Shown piece after piece: positions 34,693-41,453 of a DNA stretch of 64,000 nt; the stretch's first letter is position 1; every line of letters begins with the position of its first letter. Origin of the DNA: Bacillus sp. FJAT-22090. GTDB lineage: Bacteria; Bacillota; Bacilli; Bacillales_A; Planococcaceae. Both the position numbers and the translations under genes were made by a program. The DNA is taken from the NCBI RefSeq assembly GCF_001278755.1, contig NZ_CP012601.1:2418001-2482000 (forward strand). The letters are read 5' to 3'. The notes under the pieces were generated by a model. The model was not told where the DNA came from, made no database searches, and saw nothing but the letters and a program-made list of their open reading frames with translations.

Positions 34693-36075
34693 CTATGGTT
34701 GAACAGTTACTTCCACATAAGCACCGTTTTTCATCGCTGTCCCATTTTTCGGTTGAAAATTAGGATGGATGAGTAGTAAGTATGCTGCTCCTTTATCTAA
34801 TGGTGCATTTGGTTTTACAACGAACTGCTTGGATGATTTTTGTTTAATCGTTATAGGCACGCCGTTGGTTTCACCAAGCTTTACTAACTCAATATTCTTT
34901 TGGTCCTTATTGTCTTTTATTTCTTTCGAAAAGGTAACTGTAAATTCTTTTGTTGCTGGTATGTTCGAAAGCGTACGAATTTTTTTATACGTTTTATTTG
35001 TTTCTAAAATTGTGTCTAAATGCGCTTGGGAAAGCTCCTTTCCTGCTTCCGTCACAACATTTGGAGTGACACCTGTTTTATTGATAATTGTTCCTTTTGG
35101 TCCAGTAAAAGATGCTACTGTCAACTTCAAGAATGATCCATCTGACAACTCATAAAATGTCTGCATCGTTCCTTTTCCATACGTTTTTTGACCATAAAGT
35201 TTTGCAGATTTTTGGTCCAGTAAAGCGGCTGCCGTCATTTCAGAAGCACTTGCGCTATAGCCATTTACAAGAACCTTTGTATTTTTAGGAAATAAGGACG
35301 CATGCTTTACAGATTCCACAAGCCCAGAAGGACCTCTCGTTTCAAGATAATACGCGTGAGGGCTATTTGGGAATAAACCAATAAGTTCCTCAGCAGTAGG
35401 CACATACCCCCCGCCATTATTTGTTAAGTCAAGAATAAATGAAGTAGCACCCTGCTTTTGCAATGCATTCTTTGCATCTTGAACGAGTTTTGCCCCATTT
35501 TCGGAGAATGAATTAATTGCGATATAGCCTGTGTTTCCATAAAGCAACTTCTTTGTCACAACAGGTACATGGAATTTTTTGCGTGTTAACGTATACGATT
35601 CTTTTTTATTCGTTTCTTTTAAAACGGTTAATTGAACCTTCGTTCCTTCTTTACCTGTAATGAGCGATGAGGCTTGCTGTATAGACATTTTTTCAGTAGA
35701 AGTACCGTTCACCTCTAAAATAATGTCTCCCGATACAATATCAGCACCATCAGCTGCTCCACCATCAAACGTGCTAACAACCTGAATCCCTTTTTCATGC
35801 TCTTCAATAACAACACCTATTCCAGTTGTCGTATTGTTGATGGAGTTTGTGTACTTTTCGTATTCTTCCTTTGTAAAATATGTAGAATAAGGATCCAATT
35901 GATTCATAATGTCATCAATCGAAGTGGCGCTTTGCAGATTAGTCGGAACTTCTCCCTTATAATCCTCACGCACAATTTGCTTCACTTCATCAAGTGGAGC
36001 ACCAAAAGCGGAAACTGGAGCAACCAATATACTAAAAATTAATAGAATAATTGCAAAACCAGAAAACCTCTTCAT
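34693..36075 (-). CDS. C-terminal processing protease, S41 family with PDZ
   Basis: 460 residues. Signal peptide about 1-24 (cleavage near SAFGA). PDZ domain about 80-160 (VSGDIILEVNGTSTEKMSIQ). S41 peptidase about 170-340 with Ser276 in NGYSASASEM and Lys301 in TYGKGTMQ; the 25-residue Ser-Lys spacing matches Tsp/CtpA. A C-terminal beta domain (about 360-460) of the SbsA/Ig-like type seen in cell-surface proteins follows. Extracytoplasmic serine protease. First gene of a three-gene operon. Target unknown; membrane or wall-protein processing is likely. Confidence 0.88.
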   Translation of the reverse strand: MKRFSGFAIILLIFSILVAPVSAFGAPLDEVKQIVREDYKGEVPTNLQSATSIDDIMNQLDPYSTYFTKEEYEKYTNSINNTTTGIGVVIEEHEKGIQVVSTFDGGAADGADIVSGDIILEVNGTSTEKMSIQQASSLITGKEGTKVQLTVLKETNKKESYTLTRKKFHVPVVTKKLLYGNTGYIAINSFSENGAKLVQDAKNALQKQGATSFILDLTNNGGGYVPTAEELIGLFPNSPHAYYLETRGPSGLVESVKHASLFPKNTKVLVNGYSASASEMTAAALLDQKSAKLYGQKTYGKGTMQTFYELSDGSFLKLTVASFTGPKGTIINKTGVTPNVVTEAGKELSQAHLDTILETNKTYKKIRTLSNIPATKEFTVTFSKEIKDNKDQKNIELVKLGETNGVPITIKQKSSKQFVVKPNAPLDKGAAYLLLIHPNFQPKNGTAMKNGAYVEVTVQP

Positions 36076-36254
36076 TCCATTTCCCCCTTTTAAAGCTTAT
36101 AAACCTATCATAACCGAAAATCTTCCATTCTGCCGTAAATTTATTACAGATATATTACGAAAAAATATACAATATGAAAAAACCACTCAATGGAAGTGCA
36201 CAAAATACAACATATCCCAAATTACTAGGTTTTATTACGGAGTTGCTGTTGGTG

Positions 36255-36295
36255 ACAGGGATGTTACTGGTGCCTGGCACCAGTAACATCCCTGT
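36255..36295. repeat. GGTGCCAGGCACC palindromic repeat, copy 4
   Basis: Perfect palindrome, 20-bp arms; arm ending GTAACATCCCTGT. Core is the complement form GGTGCCTGGCACC. Between the flagellin terminator and the ctpA-type gene; the flanking 36076-36254 contains no gene. Confidence 0.85.
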
Positions 36296-36340
36296 AATAA
36301 TTCATGTGCCTTAAAAATCCTATGTATCCTATAAAATAAA

Positions 36341-36374
36341 AACAATCGTGAACGATTAGCTCTTCACGATTGTT
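36341..36374 (-). terminator. Terminator of flagellin gene
   Basis: Perfect 12-bp arms AACAATCGTGAA/TTCACGATTGTT with a 10-nt loop, then TTTTTATTTTAT on the minus strand. 45 nt after the stop. Confidence 0.9.
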
Positions 36375-36418
36375 GAGTGTGTTATATGATTTTAGCTTTT
36401 GCTTAGAAGTGGGCTGGT

Positions 36419-37234
36419 CTATTGTTTTAATAGTTGCAAGATAGATTGGGCTTGTTGCATGTGGAGTCTTAGCACATATTGGCCTGCTTGCATTAAGATA
36501 TTAGCTTTTGTTAACGCCATCATTTCTTTTGCGATGTCGGCATCTCGTATACGAGACTCTGCTGCTGTTAGATTTTCTTCCATATTTACCGCGTTATTAT
36601 ATGCATGTTCCAGTCGATTCGTATATGCACCCATGCGCGAACGTTCACTAGACACTTTATTAATCGCTTTATCTAGTTCTCCAATCGCTTCATCTGCTTT
36701 TTCTCTTGTTGAAATCGAAAGATCATTACCCCCTATGCTTACCGCTCCCATATTTCCAAAAGTTAGCTCGATGTGTTGTCCTGCATTTGCTCCTGCTTGA
36801 ATTTTTAATGAACTTTGAGAGCCATCGAGTAGCTTTTTCGTATTAAATTCGGTATCTGTAGATATTCTAGTAATTTCTTTTTTTAATTCCTCAAATTCGA
36901 TGCCTAGTTGTTCTCGATCATTGTCTGTTAGCGTATCATTTGCAGCTTGGACACTAAGCTCTCGCATTCTTTGTAAGATGGAGTGGGTTTCATTTAACGC
37001 ACCTTCTGCTGTTTGAACAAGTGATATCCCATCTTGAATATTTCTTGCTGCTTGTCCGAGTCCACGAATCTGCGCTCTCATTTTCTCGGATATAGCTAGA
37101 CCTGCAGGATCATCTGCAGCACGATTAATACGGTATCCAGAAGTTATTCGCTCCATGGACTTATTTGCAATTGCCCACTGGGCGTTCATGTTTCTTATTA
37201 TCGACAACCCAGTAGAATTCCACATTCCAAACAT
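36419..37234 (-). CDS. hag: Flagellin
   Basis: 271 residues from the ATG at 37234, which is preceded by GGGGGATG; the open frame reaches 37345, but that part is read-through of a repeat. N-terminal D0/D1 helices (RNMNAQWAIANKSMERITSG, YRINRAADDPAGLAISEKMR) and the C-terminal D1/D0 helix (MALTKANILMQAGQYVLRLH, QAQSILQLLKQ) are complete. The central variable region is very short, as in other Bacilli flagellins without D2/D3 domains. The start MFGMWNSTGLSIIRN is unusual; most begin MRINHN. It is an isolated monocistron, so it may be a second or divergent flagellin. Filament subunit exported by the flagellar type III system. Confidence 0.9.
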   Translation of the reverse strand: MFGMWNSTGLSIIRNMNAQWAIANKSMERITSGYRINRAADDPAGLAISEKMRAQIRGLGQAARNIQDGISLVQTAEGALNETHSILQRMRELSVQAANDTLTDNDREQLGIEFEELKKEITRISTDTEFNTKKLLDGSQSSLKIQAGANAGQHIELTFGNMGAVSIGGNDLSISTREKADEAIGELDKAINKVSSERSRMGAYTNRLEHAYNNAVNMEENLTAAESRIRDADIAKEMMALTKANILMQAGQYVLRLHMQQAQSILQLLKQ

Positions 37235-37264
37235 CTGATCATCCCCCAAGGATCCTTTTTGTAT

Positions 37265-37272
37265 ATATCGTC
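37265..37272 (-). promoter_or_regulatory. Possible sigma-D -10 box of hag
   Basis: Minus-strand GACGATAT, one mismatch from the sigma-D -10 GCCGATAT, 31 nt before the hag start. The -35 is poor (TTGA rather than TAAA at 15 nt). A sigma-A reading (TTGAAA, 17 nt, ATATAT) is also possible. Confidence 0.4.
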
Positions 37273-37304
37273 TTCTTCCAAATATTTTCAAGTTTTCTAG
37301 TGAA

Positions 37305-37357
37305 TTTATTACAGAGTTGTTACGGGTGCCAGGCACCAGTAACAACCCTGTAATAAA
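37305..37357. repeat. GGTGCCAGGCACC palindromic repeat, copy 5
   Basis: Palindrome with 26-bp arms, two mismatched pairs (A/C and G/T). Arm GTAACAACCCTGTAATAAA. Upstream of hag; the region 37358-37495 contains no other gene. Confidence 0.8.
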
Positions 37358-37495
37358 CCAGAAATATTGTTGTGTTTTGATGATTATATTTAACTATTAT
37401 GGGTAAACTATGGAAAGTTATATTTATATTATTTTTTTGCATTTATACTTTAGTGATATTTCCCGGGAAATCTACAAATATGGAGGACAAATGAC

Positions 37496-37600
37496 ATGAA
37501 AAACGACAAATTCATAGGTTTAAGCTGGGGGGATATTTTGTTTGGATTATTTGGTTCGAGCGCTTTCGTATTAATTCTCTACTTTTTTACTTCCTTTTAA
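37496..37600 (+). CDS. 34-residue single-span membrane peptide
   Basis: GGAGG stands 11 nt before the ATG. The product MKNDKFIGLSWGDILFGLFG... has a short polar start and one hydrophobic helix (about residues 15-33), ending FFTSF. A strong terminator follows within 15 nt, so the unit looks like a real transcript. Not a family I recognise. Could be a small regulatory membrane peptide; a type I toxin is possible but no antisense RNA is evident. Confidence 0.55.
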   Translation: MKNDKFIGLSWGDILFGLFGSSAFVLILYFFTSF

Positions 37601-37614
37601 CTTTTTGAATACAT

Positions 37615-37657
37615 AAAAACACCTATCGAAAATTTACTTTTTTCGTTAGGTGTTTTT
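37615..37657. terminator. Bidirectional terminator
   Basis: AAAAACACCTA-CGAAAA paired with TTTTTTCG-TAGGTGTTTTT, with runs of A and T on either side. It separates the 34-residue peptide gene (plus) from the IDEAL-domain gene (minus). Confidence 0.85.
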
Positions 37658-37673
37658 TATTTGGCTATTAGGT

Positions 37674-38129
37674 TCAAAGGTGGCATCCTCCATCAGTGTT
37701 CTTTAATTCTTGGATTTCATGGAATAATGCTTCGTTTCTATGGAGTAAAGAGTAATCAATCATTCTATTATAGTTTTCTTGTTCTAGTTGCTGGATGATT
37801 TCTTCAGCACCTTCTATTGAAGTCGAGACAGAGTCATTATTAGTTGCCTCAATTATTGACAGTAAGTGGATATGAATATCAGAAACAAGTAATAGTTGGT
37901 AAAGTGGAAGACGAATGAATCGGTTTCCTTTTTGGAAAACGAATACTTCGGATAAATTCTCTACTTGCAGCGTCGTAGCATTTACTATTATTTCTTTTCC
38001 TTCTACAGGTATAAAGTGAAATAGTTCATCTTCTTTTCGAATGGAAAAATATTGATAGGCAAACACTAATTTTATTCTTCCAGCCTCGTGCTTTGTATAA
38101 AATGGTTTCATTAACTGTACTAGTAACAT
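37674..38129 (-). CDS. IDEAL-domain protein
   Basis: 151 residues; GGGAGGG is 5 nt before the ATG. The N-terminal ~100 residues are a beta-rich domain of unknown type. The C-terminal part (about 112-142, NRMIDYSLLHRNEALFHEIQ) fits the short IDEAL motif (I-D-x-x-L followed by a D/N-x-x-x-F-x-x-L helix) found in several Bacillales proteins that appear to mediate protein interactions. The product ends in GGCHL. Cytoplasmic; function not known. Confidence 0.6.
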   Translation of the reverse strand: MLLVQLMKPFYTKHEAGRIKLVFAYQYFSIRKEDELFHFIPVEGKEIIVNATTLQVENLSEVFVFQKGNRFIRLPLYQLLLVSDIHIHLLSIIEATNNDSVSTSIEGAEEIIQQLEQENYNRMIDYSLLHRNEALFHEIQELKNTDGGCHL

Positions 38130-38258
38130 TTCATCCCCTCCCTCATGTTTAGAATTTTCTGACTTATATTAGTTTATCATATTTTATGATTTACGTGTAG
38201 TGCAAAACGCTAAAAAGCGAACACATTATTATGTATTCGCACTTCTTACTTCCTTATA

Positions 38259-38627
38259 TTATTTCAATGATAAAACCTTAGCTGACTGTGGTCTATTTCT
38301 TCCAGAACCATATAGTAAGTAGCCTACTTTTCTTTCATTGTAGCGTACAGCAAATGTTTGAAACACTTTTTGAAGGATGACTGATTCTTGTGGCATTTCT
38401 TCGCTTTCTAAGTAAAAGGAGAGTATTTTAGTTTTGAAGTTTAAATGCAAATCATAAATTGTAAAATCATCTGCTACTATCTGTTCAATACGTGTCATTT
38501 CTTGAGTAGGATAACCAATAAAATACTTAATATTACTTGTTTTAACACCGACTATTTTTACTTCTTCCAACCACTGTTGTCGCTCATGATCTAGAAAATC
38601 AAGCAATGAAGGTATATAAAACTGCAT
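38259..38627 (-). CDS. Hypothetical protein
   Basis: 122 residues from the ATG at 38627. A GTG at 38645 is also open, but its AAAGGAAG would be nearly adjacent, whereas GAGTGGTG precedes 38627 by 9 nt. The sequence is mixed beta/alpha (for example YFIGYPTQEMTRIEQIVADD, FTIYDLHLNFKTKILSFYLE). No family recognised. It follows the same direction as the IDEAL gene but is separated from it by a hairpin at 38216-38241, so it may be monocistronic. Divergent from the XRE regulator at 38815. Confidence 0.6.
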   Translation of the reverse strand: MQFYIPSLLDFLDHERQQWLEEVKIVGVKTSNIKYFIGYPTQEMTRIEQIVADDFTIYDLHLNFKTKILSFYLESEEMPQESVILQKVFQTFAVRYNERKVGYLLYGSGRNRPQSAKVLSLK

Positions 38628-38814
38628 TTTATTTACACCACTCACTTCCTTTCTTATTGTATTAATACCTAATATTTACATCATTGTAATAGGATGTATG
38701 TTATCTTTATACCTTATTAATTGGATTGTTTTATTAATATCGCCAATTTGGCGATTTTTATATTTCACTTTCATTAATTAGATATTCTAGGTTCAATGAT
38801 AAGGGGGTACTCGA

Positions 38815-39207
38815 ATGCCTTTTCATGAACATATTCGTGAATATCGGGAACAATTAGAAATCACACAAATCGAAGCAGCTGAGCGTTTAGGCATTGATCA
38901 TTCCGTTTTATCTAAATATGAATTAGGTAAATTGGCGATTCCCCTCGATTTATTGCCAGACATTCGAAGAGTTTATGCTATTCCTAAGGAAAAATTTATA
39001 GATATGCTGGAAGACAAACTTGGTAAAAGTAGAAATCCTGGCTTAGAGGCAAGAGAAAACAAGATGCGTTATGCTGCTGCTCTACAAAATGAATACATGC
39101 CATACATTATGAATTCAAAAGAGTTTCGACTTTTTATGTCTAAATTAAATGCTTTAGACAAGAAAGAAGCGAAGAAACTTTTAACTGAAGCTATAAAAAA
39201 TAATTAA
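38815..39207 (+). CDS. XRE-family helix-turn-helix protein
   Basis: 130 residues; AAGGGGG is 7 nt before the ATG. Helix-turn-helix about 6-60 (EITQIEAAERLGIDHSVLSK), which is the CI/SinR-like layout. The C-terminal region (about 70-130) is helical, with a conserved-looking NEYMPYIMNSKEFRLFMSKL. Likely a DNA-binding repressor of unknown target. A hairpin including AGCTTATGCT/AGCATACGCT with T7 follows at 39206-39268. Confidence 0.75.
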   Translation: MPFHEHIREYREQLEITQIEAAERLGIDHSVLSKYELGKLAIPLDLLPDIRRVYAIPKEKFIDMLEDKLGKSRNPGLEARENKMRYAAALQNEYMPYIMNSKEFRLFMSKLNALDKKEAKKLLTEAIKNN

Positions 39208-39300
39208 AGCTTATGCTACTTATTCTGCAAAAATTGTGGAATATTAAACAGCATACGCTTTTTTTGTTTAGATATGATACTGACCTATGTTTGAAAAATA

Positions 39301-39743
39301 GTCTTGGTTCTAGTTAGATTGGTCTCGGTTAGCACTTAATTTGTCTCGGTCTAAGCTGGATTAGTCTCGTTTAGCGACAATTTGGTCTCGCTTCCAGTGG
39401 AAATGGTCTCTTTCTGACAATTCCTAATTAAAGTATATTTTTCATTACATGAAGTTAACTCTTTACTATGAGAAATAGTCTCGCCTAGCACTCAATTAGT
39501 CTCGGTCCAAGCGGGATTTGTCGCGGTTAGCGATAATTTGGTCTCGCTTCTAGTGGAAATAGTCTCGTTCTGACAAATAATGTCTAATTAAAGTAATTTT
39601 CTTCATTACATGAAGTTAACTCTTTACTATAAGAAATAGTCTCGCCTAGCACTTAATTTGTCTCGGTCCAAGCTGAATTGGTCTCGGTTTGCGTCAATTT
39701 GGTCTCGCTTCCAAAGGTAATGGTCTCTTTCTGACATTTACTG
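39301..39743 (+). repeat. Large array of 21-bp GTCTCG-led units in three superblocks
   Basis: Unit starts with GTCTCG (or close) occur at 39301, 39322, 39343, 39364, 39385, 39406; then 39478, 39499, 39520, 39541, 39562; then 39639, 39660, 39681, 39702, 39723. Spacing inside each block is exactly 21 bp. The loose unit consensus is GTCTCG, a variable core, then AATTT/AAATG. Blocks share a five-unit order with cores such as TAGCACT, CCAAGC, TAGCGA, CTTCCAGTGG and TTCTGACA. Between blocks lies the conserved leader GAAGTTAACTCTTTACTA. Stop codons in all frames rule out coding. It fills the gap before ywqB. Confidence 0.9.
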
Positions 39744-39872
39744 GTCATTTAAGTTCCCCTTCTTTTTTGGCCATTCACTCATCTTTTTGCCAAGGTTTCG
39801 AGCTATGCCTTTTATTAATGACGGTTTATACGTATAATGGAAGGAAAGCCTTTTTTCTTAGGAGAGATTTGT

Positions 39873-41453
39873 TTGAACCTTACTTCTTCCCAAAAACTAG
39901 CAAACCATTATAAAGAAAATATCGAGAAGTCCATGCAGACGTTTGAGAAGAAGTTTCATCCTGCCATTTTAGAGGATGAGGAGCTTATTCGTCGTGCTGC
40001 TTTTTTTGTTCGTAACAATGCTGTGCTTGTAACGAATTTTTATCCACAAGAACACCGGGTGGATTTTATCGTGAGAGATGTCAGCAGTTTAGAGGTCTCT
40101 TACAATATTTTAGAAGATACTTTTCACTGTCCGTGTCCCATGCATAAGCCATGTCGGCATATTGTAGCGGCAGTTTTTTATTTGTATCAGCAAAATGAGT
40201 CATTATCGACATGGATTTCTAATTGGCGTTCTACTACGGATCAGGCACAATTGAAGCTACTGAGAGACGAGCGAAGTCCAAGAAGCTGGGATATTCTGAT
40301 TGAGAACTTTTTCCGTAAATTTATTTCCAGTTATCCACCGAATAGCTTTTATCTTTTAGAGTTCGCGGTTCATGATTTACAGACGCAAATTCGCAAATCT
40401 CGGCCTTTTGAACGGGAATGGCAGCCAATTTTCGATGTATATGTTAACTTTGTCGTCTTAATGAAGGTTTGGCCGTATTTAGAACCATTTGCAGAGTCCA
40501 ATATGCGAAATCGTGTGCTTCATTTTCTGAACGAATATATAGAGGATTTAGATGACTCACTATCTCAGCTTGCTTCAAAGCCAAGACTATTTGCTGCGGA
40601 TTCATTTTACGACGAATTAATGAAGCGAGTTCGCCATTTCTATTTTGAGATGGAAACACTGTTGAGTTATCGAAAGCATGTCTATTTGTCTTTTTGGGAT
40701 GCCCTAGTGACAGATAAGGCTACTCGTGAAAAGGAAGTAGCTTATTTGCAGGCACTCGATAAAACAGAAGATGATATTCATCTAAATATGGTACTTCCCT
40801 ATTTTTATCTCACATTGTCTCGAATGGACGATTTAGTAAATGCTGCTGAACAAATGGAGACAGTACAGCTGTTGGAATGGGTCGAAGTTTGCGAGAAGGC
40901 ACTTCATTCTTCCAATAAAGAACTTGCTAACCAGCTTGCTCGAAAGTTATTGTCACACATACCTTCTTATTTAAATGAATTTGCCCAAAATCCATCAAGA
41001 GTGATGTTAATTCGTAGATTGGAATTGCTTTTTGATGCCATTCAATTAGACACAAATGAAATGGAGAAACTATACCAATCATTTGGCTTATATGGAGTTC
41101 AGGCGTATTCAAATTTATTAATCAAAGAAAGACGTTACCAGGACTGGATGGCTCTCCATCATTCTGCTAATTCGTCACTGGAGTATGCCGAAGCTTGTGG
41201 TCTTCCTATCGTCAAAGAAGAGGCACCTGAAGTATTATTACCGCTCTATCATCATTATGCGATGCGCTTTCTATTGGAAAAAAACCGCTATAGCTATAAA
41301 CAAGCCGTACGAATTTGGAAGAAAATGAAGCAAATTGCGAAAAAAACAAATGACACGGATTATTGGAATCAATATGTAGATACTATCCGGGAAAAATATC
41401 GCCGTCTACGTGCATTACAACAAGAAATAGAGAAAGGAAATTTGCCATTATGA
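39873..41453 (+). CDS. ywqB: SWIM zinc-finger protein YwqB-like
   Basis: 526 residues from TTG at 39873 (AGGAGA 7 nt upstream); a longer frame to 39837 has no ribosome binding site. Around residue 80-95 the SWIM motif C-x-C-x(n)-C-x-H is seen in FHCPCPMHKPCRHIVAAVF. The remaining protein is alpha-helical and repetitive. SWIM proteins bind nucleic acid or protein and are often paired with SNF2 helicases. It overlaps ywqA by ATGA, as in B. subtilis ywqB-ywqA. The exact role is not established. Confidence 0.85.
   Translation: MNLTSSQKLANHYKENIEKSMQTFEKKFHPAILEDEELIRRAAFFVRNNAVLVTNFYPQEHRVDFIVRDVSSLEVSYNILEDTFHCPCPMHKPCRHIVAAVFYLYQQNESLSTWISNWRSTTDQAQLKLLRDERSPRSWDILIENFFRKFISSYPPNSFYLLEFAVHDLQTQIRKSRPFEREWQPIFDVYVNFVVLMKVWPYLEPFAESNMRNRVLHFLNEYIEDLDDSLSQLASKPRLFAADSFYDELMKRVRHFYFEMETLLSYRKHVYLSFWDALVTDKATREKEVAYLQALDKTEDDIHLNMVLPYFYLTLSRMDDLVNAAEQMETVQLLEWVEVCEKALHSSNKELANQLARKLLSHIPSYLNEFAQNPSRVMLIRRLELLFDAIQLDTNEMEKLYQSFGLYGVQAYSNLLIKERRYQDWMALHHSANSSLEYAEACGLPIVKEEAPEVLLPLYHHYAMRFLLEKNRYSYKQAVRIWKKMKQIAKKTNDTDYWNQYVDTIREKYRRLRALQQEIEKGNLPL

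Noticed and set aside
36419-37345. Extended flagellin start at 37345 (MLLVPGT...)
   Set aside because: The extension is translation of the GGTGCCAGGCACC palindrome; the ribosome binding site and the family N-terminus place the start at 37234.
39301-39743. Phased repeats as a CRISPR array
   Set aside because: The conserved part is only about 6-8 nt, the unit is 21 bp, cores recur in the same order in each block and no cas genes are nearby.
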